Part shown: piece by piece, positions 8,669-18,081 of the stretch
Layout of the letters: each line of letters opens with the position of its first letter
Numbering within the stretch: position 1 is the first letter of the stretch
DNA from: Stigonema ocellatum SAG 48.90 = DSM 106950
Lineage (GTDB): Bacteria; Cyanobacteriota; Cyanobacteriia; Cyanobacteriales; Nostocaceae
DNA length: 64,000 bases
Assembly: GCA_016903675.1 (NCBI GenBank)
Contig: JADQBA010000026.1
Span: forward strand, 1 to 64,000
Direction of reading: 5' to 3'
Position numbers and translations under genes: made by a program
Notes under the pieces: generated by a model
What the model was told of the DNA's origin: nothing
What the model saw: the letters and a program-made list of their open reading frames with translations, nothing else
Database searches by the model: none

Positions 8669-8737
8669 TCTTGTAGTCTTTTTGGAGTACGGCGAGTCTG
8701 AGGCTTTGGGGGACGAATGGGAGATGACATGGTAATA

Positions 8738-8775
8738 GGGGAGTGGGGGAGTGGGGGAGTGGGGGAGTGGGGTGT
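8738..8775. repeat. GGGGGAGT tandem repeat
   Basis: Four near-perfect copies of a GGGGGAGT-type unit lie between the pentapeptide gene and the ABC exporter. Similar G-rich runs occur at 20488-20538 and 21563-21600. No coding role is visible. Confidence 0.7.
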
Positions 8776-8850
8776 GGATGGTAGAAATACAAACACGCTT
8801 ATTATTCTGAATGTATATTTTTTTCAAAAGAATTAATATAATGCTCTATT

Positions 8851-10764
8851 ATGAGCACTTATAAATCTTTCAAAAATTTAGACAAGAAATACCGTCGGCG
8901 TGAAAATGACTGGCGGTTATTTTTGCGTTTAGTACCTTACGCCCGTCATACTAGAGGACTGCTGGTGCTGACAGTGTTGCTACTAGTGCCCATCGCAGTA
9001 GCTAACGCCGTGCAACCACTGCTCATTGGACAGGCTATCTCCCTAATTCGCAAAGAACCTAGCACCTACGAGTTTCTCAGAACTCGCTCATTATTACAAG
9101 GGCTAAATATTCTTGAAGTATTGTTGCTGATAACGGTGTCTGTACAACTTTTATTTACAGGAGTTCAGGGTTATCTGGTGCAGAAGGTAGGGCAACAAAT
9201 TACTGCGGCAATTCGTCAAGACCTATTTCATCATGTCACATCCCTAGCAGTGCGCTTTTTTGACAGGACACCTGTAGGTAAATTAATTACCAGGCTCACC
9301 AGTGATGTGGAAGTCTTGGGAGATGTTTTTTCCACAGGAGCGATCGGCATTATATCAGATTTGTTTTCCATGCTGGTGATTGTCGGTTTTATGTTTTCCA
9401 TCCAGTGGGAACTTGCTTTAATGCTGCTGTTGATGCTGTTGCCAGTTACAGGGTTAATTGTTTACTTCCAGCAGCAATACCGCAAAGCCAATTACAAATC
9501 AAGGGAAGAACTTTCTATCCTTAATTCCCAGCTACAAGAAAATATTGTTGGTATTAATATAGTGCAATTGTTCCGGCGAGAAAAATTCAATGCTGAGTTG
9601 TTTCGCGCTACTAACAAGCGTTACATCCAACAGGTGGATCAGACTATCTTTTATGATTCATCTGTCTCGGCAACACTGGAATGGATTGCCCTGATTGCCA
9701 TTGCAGGTGTTCTATGGGTGGGCGGCTTTTTGCTTTTGCAAAAACAGTTGACTTTTGGGATATTATCTACATTTGTGTTGTATGCCCAGCGATTATTCGA
9801 CCCTTTACGGCAGTTTGCAGAAAAATTTACCACAATTCAAGCTGGTTTTACAGCTATTGAGCGTGTTAATGATATTTTGGATGAACCGATAGAAATAAGC
9901 GATAGCAGCAATCCTAGATTCTCGATTTTTGATTCTAGATTAGGGTATATCGACGAGCTCCCAAGACTTGAGGAAACTGACTCGCAACCAGATAATCCAA
10001 ACTCTCAAATCCCAAATCCCACATCGGAACTGGGAGAAATTAGCTTTGAACACGTCTGGTTTGCCTACAAAGACGATGATTATGTGATTAAAGACCTAGA
10101 CTTCACAATTCATCCAGGTGAGAAAGTTGCCTTAGTCGGTCCCACCGGTGCGGGTAAAAGTTCTATCATTCGTCTTCTGTGTCGTCTCTATGAACCAAGC
10201 AAAGGACGCATTCTGGTAGATGGAATAGATATCCGGGATTTACCCCAAGCAGAACTGCGCCGTTACATGGGAGTGATTTTGCAAGAAGGCTTTTTATTTG
10301 CTGGTGATGTCAAAAGCAACATTACCCTAGGAGATAGCTACTTCTTGGAAGAAATTGAACAAGCAGCAGAGAAAACAAACATCGCCCAGTTTATTGCACA
10401 ATTGCCCCAAGGCTACGATACCCAACTCAGAGAACGGGGTACCAATCTTTCTAGTGGTCAAAAGCAACTTTTAGCTTTTGCCCGTGCTGCTATTCGCAAT
10501 CCGCAAATTTTGGTACTGGATGAGGCCACGGCCAGTTTAGATGTGGGGACGGAAGCCTTAGTTCAGAAAGCTTTAAACGAGCTTTTGGTGGGACGTACTG
10601 CTATTATCATTGCTCACCGTCTTTCTACCATTCGCAATGTGGATCGAATTTTTGTGCTGAAGCAGGGAGAATTAATCGAACAGGGAAGTCATGAACAACT
10701 GCTACAGCAAGGGGGACTGTACGCCACTTTGCATCAATTGCAAATGTTGAGCAAGAACGTATAG
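8851..10764 (+). CDS. ABC exporter, fused permease-ATPase half-transporter
   Basis: 637 residues. Six membrane helices occupy roughly residues 30-330. An ATPase domain follows with Walker A GPTGAGKSS, signature LSSGQKQ, Walker B ILVLDEA and the switch histidine in IIIAHRLSTIR. This is the MsbA/MDR-like ABCB type that works as a dimer. A low-complexity linker around residues 355-395 (SSNPRFSIFDSRLGYIDEL, then QPDNPNSQIPNPTSE) resembles translated repeat DNA and is longer than usual. The substrate is not predictable. Downstream it converges on the methyltransferase gene. Confidence 0.88.
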   Translation: MSTYKSFKNLDKKYRRRENDWRLFLRLVPYARHTRGLLVLTVLLLVPIAVANAVQPLLIGQAISLIRKEPSTYEFLRTRSLLQGLNILEVLLLITVSVQLLFTGVQGYLVQKVGQQITAAIRQDLFHHVTSLAVRFFDRTPVGKLITRLTSDVEVLGDVFSTGAIGIISDLFSMLVIVGFMFSIQWELALMLLLMLLPVTGLIVYFQQQYRKANYKSREELSILNSQLQENIVGINIVQLFRREKFNAELFRATNKRYIQQVDQTIFYDSSVSATLEWIALIAIAGVLWVGGFLLLQKQLTFGILSTFVLYAQRLFDPLRQFAEKFTTIQAGFTAIERVNDILDEPIEISDSSNPRFSIFDSRLGYIDELPRLEETDSQPDNPNSQIPNPTSELGEISFEHVWFAYKDDDYVIKDLDFTIHPGEKVALVGPTGAGKSSIIRLLCRLYEPSKGRILVDGIDIRDLPQAELRRYMGVILQEGFLFAGDVKSNITLGDSYFLEEIEQAAEKTNIAQFIAQLPQGYDTQLRERGTNLSSGQKQLLAFARAAIRNPQILVLDEATASLDVGTEALVQKALNELLVGRTAIIIAHRLSTIRNVDRIFVLKQGELIEQGSHEQLLQQGGLYATLHQLQMLSKNV

Positions 10765-10828
10765 CGCAATTTACTCAAGGAACGGGCTCAGAAGAAGTCC
10801 CCCACTCAACTGGTTTGCCTTACGAGTG

Positions 10829-11524
10829 TCAAAAACTTGTCATTACTTGAGTTAACTCATTAGATAAATCTACCCTAGACTCTTGTTGCTTTTTAAATAA
10901 AACACCAGCCAAAAAGTAATAATTGCCAGAATAAAATGCCATTCCGTTTTTTCGTAACTCTTCTATATGTTTTTTAACTTTAGGTTCGGAACTGTAGTAG
11001 CCAAATTTCAAAGGTAAAAGGAGGAAATTCTCAACAGAGTAACCGTTTGCTTTTGCGTGATTAATCGTACTTTTGGGATTAGAGAAACTAGATACTAAAA
11101 GTAATACATTTTCATAACCTATTGACAAAAGTTCGTTGGTCAGTGTAGCTCCATCTATGCCTCCAAATAATAGTGGCATATAGATATCATTATCTGGTGC
11201 AGGCAGATACGGTGGATTAGCTACAAGATATTTAGCTTCAGGTTTAGAAGACTCAAGCAGAGATGAATTATAAATTATGTATTTATCACCCAGATTATAT
11301 TCATCTATCGTTAAATTAGCAGCTTTCCATCCAAAAGGATTTAATTCAAAACCATGTATCACTCCATTAAAATTGTTTCTAAGTAACGAATTGATAATGG
11401 GGCTGCCATCTCCCGAACCAAATTCAACAATAGTTTCTGAATTTTTACAATTATTCAAAACTAATGTTTCCAGGCATGTTGAATAAAAGCGAGATTCCTC
11501 TGGGCAAAAAAAGATGTCTTTCAT
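10829..11524 (-). CDS. SAM-dependent methyltransferase with NPPY motif
   Basis: 231 residues. Motif I is ETIVEFGSGDGSPI, an acidic motif II follows (HGFELNPFG), and motif IV is YLVANPPYLPAP. The NPPY tetrad is typical of N-methylation of adenine, glutamine or similar amides, as in PrmC/HemK-type enzymes. The protein has no DNA-recognition domain and the substrate is unknown. It begins MKDIFFCPEESRFYS. It stands alone, with repeat-filled spacer upstream. Confidence 0.7.
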   Translation of the reverse strand: MKDIFFCPEESRFYSTCLETLVLNNCKNSETIVEFGSGDGSPIINSLLRNNFNGVIHGFELNPFGWKAANLTIDEYNLGDKYIIYNSSLLESSKPEAKYLVANPPYLPAPDNDIYMPLLFGGIDGATLTNELLSIGYENVLLLVSSFSNPKSTINHAKANGYSVENFLLLPLKFGYYSSEPKVKKHIEELRKNGMAFYSGNYYFLAGVLFKKQQESRVDLSNELTQVMTSF

Positions 11525-12024
11525 TTAACTACAATCATCCTCTAATTTTCAGAATTTTAATGTGTGGTATGTAATGCGATAAGTAAGTGGCAATAAAAAA
11601 CAAAACTATGAAACGAAACTAGGTAATGAAATCTAAAATATTCAAATTGGGCTCGTAGTTACGCTAAGGGCGCTAAAGCGCAACTACAAACCAGTAAAGA
11701 TTATTTGCGCCGATTTACTTATACTTGCCACAAGGCAATAGGAAACTGTTCCTAAATAGAAGCAATTTGTTACTAAATAGGTCAACAAAAATAGCTATAA
11801 CACCAAGAAACCGGGTTTCTCAGGGTGGGCGTTTTATATTTAAATATGTCGTCCTACTTGAAGGAAAATCAAATAAGCATGAACAGAAAGTAATGACTAC
11901 TCATTAGTCACCTGTTGAAAATATTTTTAACTATAGGATTCCTAAATGAATTACAAATACCTCTCTCTTGTCCCCCTTGTCCCCCTTGTCCCCCTTGTCC
12001 CCCTTTTCCGAATCTTAACTGGAC
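11525..12024. other. Spacer with MITE A and CCCCCTTGT repeats
   Basis: No gene. It contains MITE family A copy 2 (11580-11722), a palindromic AAACCGGGTTT unit near 11810 and tandem CCCCCTTGT repeats at 11969-12007. A partial MITE C-like end (TATAGGATTCCTAAATGA) lies near 11933. Confidence 0.6.
11580..11722. repeat. MITE family A, copy 2
   Basis: The ends are TAAGTAAGTGGCAATAA and TTATTTGCGCCGATTTACTTA, in inverted orientation. The central palindrome is GTAGTTACGCTAAGGGCGCTAAAGCGCAACTAC-like. The terminal repeats are more decayed than in copy 1. Confidence 0.65.
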
Positions 12025-13131
12025 TCAGGCGGCTTGTTCTGCTTCACGTATTGAGCGCACAACAGCACTAGCTGCGCGATCGCCCATAAATTTTTCCTGG
12101 TCATACCCCAGGACGAGTTCCCAAGCATTATCTGGGTACATTTGCACTAAAGGCAGAGCAACATCATCCAACATCCAGCGACCATGACGTTCATCTTCCC
12201 TGATGTGTAATTCCCAATAACCCATAGCCGCGTCAGAGAGTCCTAGTCGTTGCGCTGCTGCGAGATAGTTTCTGTAAGCAGCAGGTCCCGCTACCTCAAA
12301 GTACGTCAACCCTCCATTATAGCGTAAGAAATGACGCTTACATTCGGTCAGCAAGAAGTTATGATTAGCACAAGCAAGCACTTGCCAAGGAACTAAATCA
12401 AAGTATCCCTCTGGTTCTGTATTCATCCCAAATTCAGCCAGCATTTGGGCAAAAAATGTAGAATGCTTGCGAGAAAAGCGACCGTTTCCGTATTCTTCTA
12501 AAAGTACCCGTATTAGGGTACACTGTACTTCATTAGCAGCACCACCCAGAATGCGGGAAAGACGGCTACCTTCCACTAAACCGTCAAAGGAGCCAATAGC
12601 AAGCATTTGACGGTAGCCCGTCTCAGTCATTTGCGTAACTATGTAGCGACTGTCATCAGACAAAGGTGGATCTAAATCGGCATCAGCACGCTCAATCAGC
12701 GCATGGCTTACATCCAATTTTTTTAATGCTGCCACATCGATTTGTGCCAGTTCCCACTCTTGCCAAGCTGCCTCAATTTTGTCGCGGACCTTATATAGGT
12801 AAAGCGATCGCTCATTACTGTAGTGCCGCAGATCGTCATACCAAAACAGGTTTAGCCGATTGATGCGGTAAAGTATACGCTGGAGAAAACAATTAGCCTG
12901 ATCCTCACAAGAACCATTTTGGTACGCAGTGCCAATTGCCACAGAAAGTACACCTTCAAACTCAGTGACGATTTCGGCTACTGCATCCAATTTCTTGTCT
13001 AGGTCTTCTGTTGCAAGCAGTTCTCTAAATTTCTGCTCCGCATAATTATAGTCTGTAGCTTTTGTTTTTTCTACTTGCGTACTATTTCCTTCAGCAAAAG
13101 CGAGGGATAACATAACTGAGTTGCTCTGCAT
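12025..13131 (-). CDS. Heme-oxygenase-like diiron protein
   Basis: 368 residues, all-alpha, of the iron-containing redox (heme-oxygenase-like) type. Likely metal-ligand motifs are LIRVLLEEYGNGRFSRKHS (Glu and His) in the middle and YWELHIREDERHG (His, Glu, Asp, His) near residue 310. Relatives include diiron oxidases acting on fatty acids or amino acids, but most are uncharacterised and the substrate here is unknown. The gene follows a 99-residue ORF on the same strand after a 227-bp gap that contains a palindrome. A co-transcribed pair is plausible. Confidence 0.65.
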   Translation of the reverse strand: MQSNSVMLSLAFAEGNSTQVEKTKATDYNYAEQKFRELLATEDLDKKLDAVAEIVTEFEGVLSVAIGTAYQNGSCEDQANCFLQRILYRINRLNLFWYDDLRHYSNERSLYLYKVRDKIEAAWQEWELAQIDVAALKKLDVSHALIERADADLDPPLSDDSRYIVTQMTETGYRQMLAIGSFDGLVEGSRLSRILGGAANEVQCTLIRVLLEEYGNGRFSRKHSTFFAQMLAEFGMNTEPEGYFDLVPWQVLACANHNFLLTECKRHFLRYNGGLTYFEVAGPAAYRNYLAAAQRLGLSDAAMGYWELHIREDERHGRWMLDDVALPLVQMYPDNAWELVLGYDQEKFMGDRAASAVVRSIREAEQAA

Positions 13132-13294
13132 GGAATTTTTGGTTCCTTAAAGGAGGCGTGAAATAAGTTCCACCTTCAATGGAATGGTTTTATGTTAAGT
13201 TCTGTAATTGGTAATTCCTTCTGTCTTCAGTAAGGGAGTTCGACCAAAAAAAACACCCCTAAAGGCGTAAACTAGGTATAGAGTTTCATAAATT

Positions 13295-13345
13295 CGTGGT
13301 GTTTTGGTTCGTAGTTGCACAAGAGCGCTAAAGCGCAACTACGAA
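13295..13345. repeat. Palindromic GTAGTTGCRC repeat
   Basis: TTCGTAGTTGCAC...GCGCAACTACGAA forms a hairpin between the two genes of the presumed operon. The same palindromic class occurs at 4538, 11655, 27113, 58991 and 60214. It could act as a transcript-stabilising or attenuating structure. Confidence 0.7.
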
Positions 13346-13358
13346 CTATTAGCAATTT

Positions 13359-13658
13359 TTAAAACCGTTCGTGGTAAAATAAAGTTGTGTAGTAAACAGA
13401 GGGGTCAACCCGGTCTGTGAAGCGACAGTAAAAATGTTGTTCTGGGTCTGAGTGACGGTTGTAGTATTTAAATTCATCGTTGTCCAGCACCTCTGGTTGA
13501 ATAGAAGTGTCGGTATCTTTGAAGAGTAGTGACAATTTTGACCACGCAGTGGAAAAGAGATTTTGTCGATACCACTGGACTGGTGATTTCTTTTCCAACC
13601 GATGCAATTCTACTTTTTCTGGGTTGTTTACAAACCCATCATCTGTATTCTGCGACAT
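13359..13658 (-). CDS. Small protein paired with the diiron protein
   Basis: A 99-residue soluble protein with a strong ribosome site (AAAGGAGA) 7-8 bp before its ATG. It is rich in aromatic residues and histidine near the C-terminus (YYNRHSDPEQHFYCRF, then VYYTTLFYHERF). I recognise no family. Its position suggests a partner or substrate of the downstream heme-oxygenase-like enzyme; this is inference from context alone. Confidence 0.6.
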   Translation of the reverse strand: MSQNTDDGFVNNPEKVELHRLEKKSPVQWYRQNLFSTAWSKLSLLFKDTDTSIQPEVLDNDEFKYYNRHSDPEQHFYCRFTDRVDPSVYYTTLFYHERF

Positions 13659-13945
13659 ATGTTTTCTCCTTTGATATACTAAGTTTTGTTACAGACCCTT
13701 GGTGGCGATCGCGTAGCACGCCCTATTCCCAACCAAGCCCAGCTTCGCTAAACCCTTTACTGAAAGTAAAGGGTTGGGAACATACGAGCGATCGCTTCAC
13801 TCGCCACCTGATCTATATTCTTAATATCTGTCAGTCAGATCAACTTATGCACATACTCAACAATATGCTACCAAATTCATGCGCTCGTGCCTCCGGATTC
13901 TATCCGGGGGGTGAAAGCTAAGGGCTGGTTTTAACCAGCTAGTAT

Positions 13946-14359
13946 TCACTTAGAACGTTGGTTTTCAATATATTGCTTGACAATTTCAGTGCTGACTTGT
14001 CCAGTAGAAGCCACAAAATAGCTAGGACTCCACATACAAGGCATCTTCTTTAATTCTGGGAACTCAGCCCTCAAGTGATGAGACGATCTCCCTTTAATCC
14101 ATCGGGCGATATCAGAGGGAGACTCATTAGGCGGAACATTCAAAAAGCAATGAACGTGGTCTGGCATGATTTCAATCGCAATTAATTTCCACCCGTGTTC
14201 ATTGACCAGTTCAAAAATAATTGATTGCATTTTTTCTGCAACATCGCCCGTCAGAACGGCTTTGCGCCTTTTTGGGACGAACACAAAGTGATAATTCAAG
14301 GATGATACAGATCCTTCAGCGCGGCGATATTCGTAATCCTTTGAAGAAAGTTTAGACAT
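13946..14359 (-). CDS. tnpA: IS200/IS605 transposase TnpA (Y1, HUH)
   Basis: A Y1-family single-strand transposase of 137 residues from the ATG at 14359 (MSKLSSKDYEYRRAEGSVSS); the frame is open further upstream, but not family-like. The HUH metal motif is DHVHCF and the catalytic tyrosine lies in VSTEIVKQYIENQ. Other signatures are HFVFVPKRRKAVL and WSPSYFVASTGQVST. It looks intact. A decayed relative with the same C-terminal motif is at 38726-38815. Confidence 0.92.
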   Translation of the reverse strand: MSKLSSKDYEYRRAEGSVSSLNYHFVFVPKRRKAVLTGDVAEKMQSIIFELVNEHGWKLIAIEIMPDHVHCFLNVPPNESPSDIARWIKGRSSHHLRAEFPELKKMPCMWSPSYFVASTGQVSTEIVKQYIENQRSK

Positions 14360-14437
14360 TTTGGGAAAATTAGGAGGAATTGAGTAGACAGTAGCTGTAT
14401 CTACTACTATAATGGAATACAAGGATGTGAGCAACAA

Positions 14438-15856
14438 ATGTTCAAAACACAGCAAATTAAGTTAACGGGTAATATATCTGATGAATTGCATGATTACTTA
14501 GTTTATCTATGCGAAAACGCTAGTTCACTGGTTAATTGTGTGATTTATCAAATCAAGCAGAAACACTTTGAAATCTGCGAGAGAATAGAGTTCTTTGACA
14601 AAGATGACTTTTTCCGCTCTGGGTTCAAGACCAAGCGTGTATTTCCTGACAGTTTCGCCCAGTTCTGCAAAGATTTTGTAGAGAATAAGCACTATAAAAT
14701 CCTGGGTGGACAGCAAGCCCAGCAAGTCATCAAAGGAGTTCTAGAAAGTTTTAAGAGCTATAACGAACTTCTGCCACTGTTCTTTAAGGGGGAATTGAAA
14801 GGTAAACCAAAAATGCCAAGATACCGCAGTAAAGGCGGATTGGCTTTGTTTACCATCCCGGCTCAAGCCTTAAGATTTGACCTTGAAACTGGCTTATGTC
14901 GGTTGCCAATCAGTAAAGAATTAAGCAAGGATGCTCCATCAGACAATTGGATTCCTGGGGGATATGGGTTCAAACCTGACCAGATTTGTGAGGTCAGAAT
15001 CCTACCACGCAACCGTGTTCTGTATGCTGAGTACGTGTACAACGACAATGAGTCAATAGTAGGCGCATCATGCCGAATGGGGCTTGACCCCACTGCTGCT
15101 TTAGGGATTGACCCTGGTACAGTTAATTGGATTACCGGAGTTTCAACCCTCAATAAATCTTTCATCATTGATGGCAGGCAGTTAAAGTCAATCAACCAAA
15201 GGTACAATCGTGCTGTTGCCAAAATCAAAAAAGGAAAACCTCAAGGTTATTGGGATGATGAACTGGCTTCTTTAGCAGAAAAACGTAATCGGGTGATGAG
15301 AGATGCCATCAACAAAACTGCTCGGTTCGTTGTTAATTACTGCTTGACCAACAAAATTGGAAACGTTGTATTTGGTTGGGGTCAAGGTGTCAAGGACAAA
15401 ATCCAGCTTGGCAAGAAGCACAACCAAAACTTTGTGCAGATTCCAACAGCAAAGTTAAAGGAACGTATTCGGGAATTGTGCGAAGAAACTGGAATACAAT
15501 TCCATGAAACAGAGGAAAGCTACACCAGTAAAACCAGCTTTTTGGATGATGATTTCCTGCCAACTTTGGGCGAGAAACCCCAAGGCTGGAAACCATCAGG
15601 TAAGCGCGGTCAGAAGGGTGATGGCATTGGTCGAGGTCAGTATAAAACAGCAACCGGATTGTTAATCAATTCGGATTGTCAAGGCGCAATTAATATTGTG
15701 CGCAAGGTATCGACACAGATAGGACTTGTCCTTTCCAGGGTCTGTAGGGAAGCTTTGATTCTTCCCAAACGGTATGGTGTTTTTAGTTCGCTAAAGAAAA
15801 CATATCGTAGACGGAGCGCAGCCGGATTCTATCCTCCGAGTGCGAACTCAGTTTAG
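14438..15856 (+). CDS. tnpB: TnpB, RNA-guided nuclease of the IS605 family
   Basis: A 472-residue TnpB with a RuvC fold. The catalytic acids are in GIDPGTVN (Asp), FHETEESYTSK (Glu) and LINSDCQGAIN (Asp). The usual CxxC...CxxC zinc finger between the second and third motifs is absent and replaced by a cysteine-free segment (DDDFLPTLGEKPQGWKPSG, then GKRGQKGDGIGRG). This is known in one TnpB subgroup, so the protein is probably active. Its 3' end overlaps the right end of the element, where the guide RNA is expected. Confidence 0.92.
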   Translation: MFKTQQIKLTGNISDELHDYLVYLCENASSLVNCVIYQIKQKHFEICERIEFFDKDDFFRSGFKTKRVFPDSFAQFCKDFVENKHYKILGGQQAQQVIKGVLESFKSYNELLPLFFKGELKGKPKMPRYRSKGGLALFTIPAQALRFDLETGLCRLPISKELSKDAPSDNWIPGGYGFKPDQICEVRILPRNRVLYAEYVYNDNESIVGASCRMGLDPTAALGIDPGTVNWITGVSTLNKSFIIDGRQLKSINQRYNRAVAKIKKGKPQGYWDDELASLAEKRNRVMRDAINKTARFVVNYCLTNKIGNVVFGWGQGVKDKIQLGKKHNQNFVQIPTAKLKERIRELCEETGIQFHETEESYTSKTSFLDDDFLPTLGEKPQGWKPSGKRGQKGDGIGRGQYKTATGLLINSDCQGAINIVRKVSTQIGLVLSRVCREALILPKRYGVFSSLKKTYRRRSAAGFYPPSANSV

Positions 15857-15896
15857 AATCCTTTGAGCTTTAGCCAGAGGAGAAATCAAAACATGC

Positions 15897-16274
15897 TTAA
15901 GTTGCAAGGTCAATGGCATGTTTCTTCAAGTCATCTAGCGAAATATATTCTAGAGCCGCTTCATGGGTTGCTTTGAGATTCACTGGTGGTGCAACATTGG
16001 CATCAAGCGCTTCTTGCCAACGGGAGGCGCACAGACACCAACAGTCGCCAGGCTTGAGTCCTGGGAAACCATATTGGGGTGTACTCAAATCATTTCCTCG
16101 TGTTTTGGTAAAAACAAGAAACTCCTCAGTCACTTTGGCACAGACCACATGAACTCCTATATCCATTGGACCCGTATCACATTGTCCGTTCCTCAAAAAA
16201 CCAGTCATCGGTGAAGTACAGCAAACTTCCAGCTTTCCACCCAGAACGTTCAAAGTATCTTTGCTCATACCCAA
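15897..16274 (-). CDS. DUF2237 family protein
   Basis: 125 residues matching DUF2237: LNVLGGKLEVCCTSPMTGF, then FLRNGQCDTGPMDIGVHVVC, RGNDLSTPQYGFPGLKPGD and CWCLCASRWQEAL. Five conserved cysteines could bind a metal. The function is unknown. The gene sits immediately beside the right end of the IS605 element, which may have separated it from former neighbours. Confidence 0.85.
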   Translation of the reverse strand: MGMSKDTLNVLGGKLEVCCTSPMTGFLRNGQCDTGPMDIGVHVVCAKVTEEFLVFTKTRGNDLSTPQYGFPGLKPGDCWCLCASRWQEALDANVAPPVNLKATHEAALEYISLDDLKKHAIDLAT

Positions 16275-16824
16275 TCAATATTTTTGCAGAACACTTTCCT
16301 ACACCATAGCTTAATAATTCGTAATTCGTAATTCGTAATTCGTAATTGAGGAGATGGGCGAATAATTCGTAATTGGAAAATCACATCCAATTTTGACCTT
16401 CGTGTTCTTTGCGTCTTCGCGGTTTAAAAATATTTTTGAACCACGAAGGCACGAAGAACACGTTCGCGAAGCGTCTCCCCTTGGGAGAAGAAGAACTTCT
16501 CTTTTACGCTTCACCTTGAAAGGGCTGGATGCTAGGACTTACGCATTGACAAAAACTACAAACTATGAATTACCTCTCGTTACAAGCATCGGCTTGTAAT
16601 GCTCTTGTCGTGGGCTGCGGCAACCCGTCAAACCGTCCGGCAGCAGCCCTCTTGATCTCATTCCCAGCCGGGGCTGGGAACGAGGCAGGGCAAGAGTTTT
16701 AGGTTAGTAAGCCTTTTTTTGCACATCATGGTAAATATGTAAAGTGCGTAAGTTCTAGATGCATTTATTTATTTTTTCATTAATAAATTAAGGAGGCTAG
16801 TCACCTTAATTTATTAATTACGAA
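16275..16824. other. Spacer with three repeat classes
   Basis: No gene. It contains a TAATTCG tandem run (16315-16348), a copy of the CTTCGCGTCTTCGCGG hairpin element (16381-16525) that shares the CACCTTGAAAGGGCT end with 5321-5335, MITE family D (16532-16758), and AATTACG repeats at 16815-16840. Confidence 0.7.
16532..16758. repeat. MITE family D
   Basis: A 227-bp element bounded by CTAGGACTTACGCA and TGCGTAAGTTCTAG, which are inverted repeats with one mismatch. Inside is a strong hairpin, TCCCAGCCGGGGCTGGGA. Single ends of the same family are at 5341-5356 and 44535-44549, the latter abutting the 3' end of a higA gene. Confidence 0.75.
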
Positions 16825-18027
16825 TTACGAATTACGAATTATTTTGGGAGTGCCCAAGATTTTTAATAGAGCTTGTCGATATATATTAATGCCTTCTGGA
16901 TTCAGGTGGTCGCCATCACGCGTCAAATTGTTTTTGAGAGCATTCTTCTCATATAAGGGTTGTACGCCTTCAGATTCAACTAGAACCTTTTCGGTTGTAG
17001 CAACCTGATTTATGAGAGCATTGATTTCCGCAACTCTTGACAGTGGGGCTGCTACAGTTGGATCTAAGCTAGCTGCAACTGTTGAGTAAAAAGCTGGAAG
17101 GAGAAAAATTTCTTGAGAACCCGTCTTTCTTGCTAAGGCGATCGCCTCTTGCAGCTTTGAGATAAACATCTCGTTACTAATTCCATACCAAGCATCATTT
17201 CCACCAATGGCAATAATGGTTTTTTGGCATTTTACATTGGTAGGAACTAAAAGTTTCAGTTGTTCAACCAGTGAGATTGTACTCAAACCATTTAAGGCAA
17301 AATTAAAAGTACCGTCACCAAGGGTATTCCCAAGTTCAGCCGAAACAGAGTCTCCAAACAAGCAACCTGAATATTGCTTACCACTAGTTGCAAGTATCTG
17401 ATATTGGAGTTCCAGTTGCCATATAGGTGTAGCACTCAGGTTGTCTTGTGGTCGTTCATTAGATGAACTAGAATATAATTTTGACCGACGCAGTACCTCT
17501 AGAGATGCTGGCAGGTCAACCACTAGTCTTTCACTAGGATAAGCTTCTAGAAAGCTGATTATTCCTAGACCTTCTTTTGATTTTGCTCCTAGGATAACAG
17601 CACCTCGTAGTGCTTGTACCCCTGCTTTGTCTTGACGTGCTAAACCTTGGGAAACGCCAAATAGAAGTTGTTTTACATGGACTGTGTCTAGGAACTTATC
17701 CAAAGCTACTATATCAAGAGACATTTTAACCTGAAGTGCCTCTTGCAACATCTTTTGCTGTTTAGGGCTGAGGTGATGGAGGAAAGATTGGAGATTGGAA
17801 GAAACTTGCTTTGTCTCCCCATACTTACGTAAATCTGCTACAGGGACCGACTGCTCAAACAATCCGTACCTAATGACAATTTTCTCGGCTGCAACACTAG
17901 GAGATGAAGCAAGAACACTATCAACAGCTAAAAATACTACGCACCCAGATAGAGATAACAGCAGACGGTAAAAATAGTTAATGACTGTAGATAATTTCAA
18001 TGACCTTGGGGGTAATTCTCTTGACAT
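16825..18027 (-). CDS. Exported DUF1400-SGNH hydrolase fusion
   Basis: 400 residues. A signal/membrane segment (residues about 14-48) leads into a DUF1400 domain (AEKIVIRYGLFEQSVPVADL) usually found before alpha/beta hydrolases in cyanobacteria. The second half is instead an SGNH hydrolase: block I FGDSVSAELGN, block III IAIGGNDAWYG, and block V DGDHLNPEG with the Asp-His pair. It is probably a periplasmic or wall-linked esterase acting on an acylated polymer or lipid. The DUF1400 plus SGNH pairing is unusual as far as I know. The gene stands alone. Confidence 0.65.
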   Translation of the reverse strand: MSRELPPRSLKLSTVINYFYRLLLSLSGCVVFLAVDSVLASSPSVAAEKIVIRYGLFEQSVPVADLRKYGETKQVSSNLQSFLHHLSPKQQKMLQEALQVKMSLDIVALDKFLDTVHVKQLLFGVSQGLARQDKAGVQALRGAVILGAKSKEGLGIISFLEAYPSERLVVDLPASLEVLRRSKLYSSSSNERPQDNLSATPIWQLELQYQILATSGKQYSGCLFGDSVSAELGNTLGDGTFNFALNGLSTISLVEQLKLLVPTNVKCQKTIIAIGGNDAWYGISNEMFISKLQEAIALARKTGSQEIFLLPAFYSTVAASLDPTVAAPLSRVAEINALINQVATTEKVLVESEGVQPLYEKNALKNNLTRDGDHLNPEGINIYRQALLKILGTPKIIRNS

Positions 18028-18081
18028 ATCAACATTTTTATGTTTTACAAATTAAAAGCTGATGAGACGCTAGCCACAGAC

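Larger units (their letters stand above)
13885..15860. mobile_element. IS200/IS605-family element (tnpA, tnpB)
   Basis: The element has divergent tnpA and tnpB genes. Both ends carry the shared 13-mer CCGGATTCTATCC: at the left it is a hairpin (CCGGAT-TCT-ATCCGG, 13893-13907), and at the right it lies at 15824-15836 inside the 3' end of tnpB. A second left hairpin, GCTGGTTTTAACCAGC, is at 13924-13939. Terminal inverted repeats are absent, as is normal for this family. The exact ends are estimates. An omega-RNA would be expected to overlap the tnpB 3' end and the right hairpin. Confidence 0.75.
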
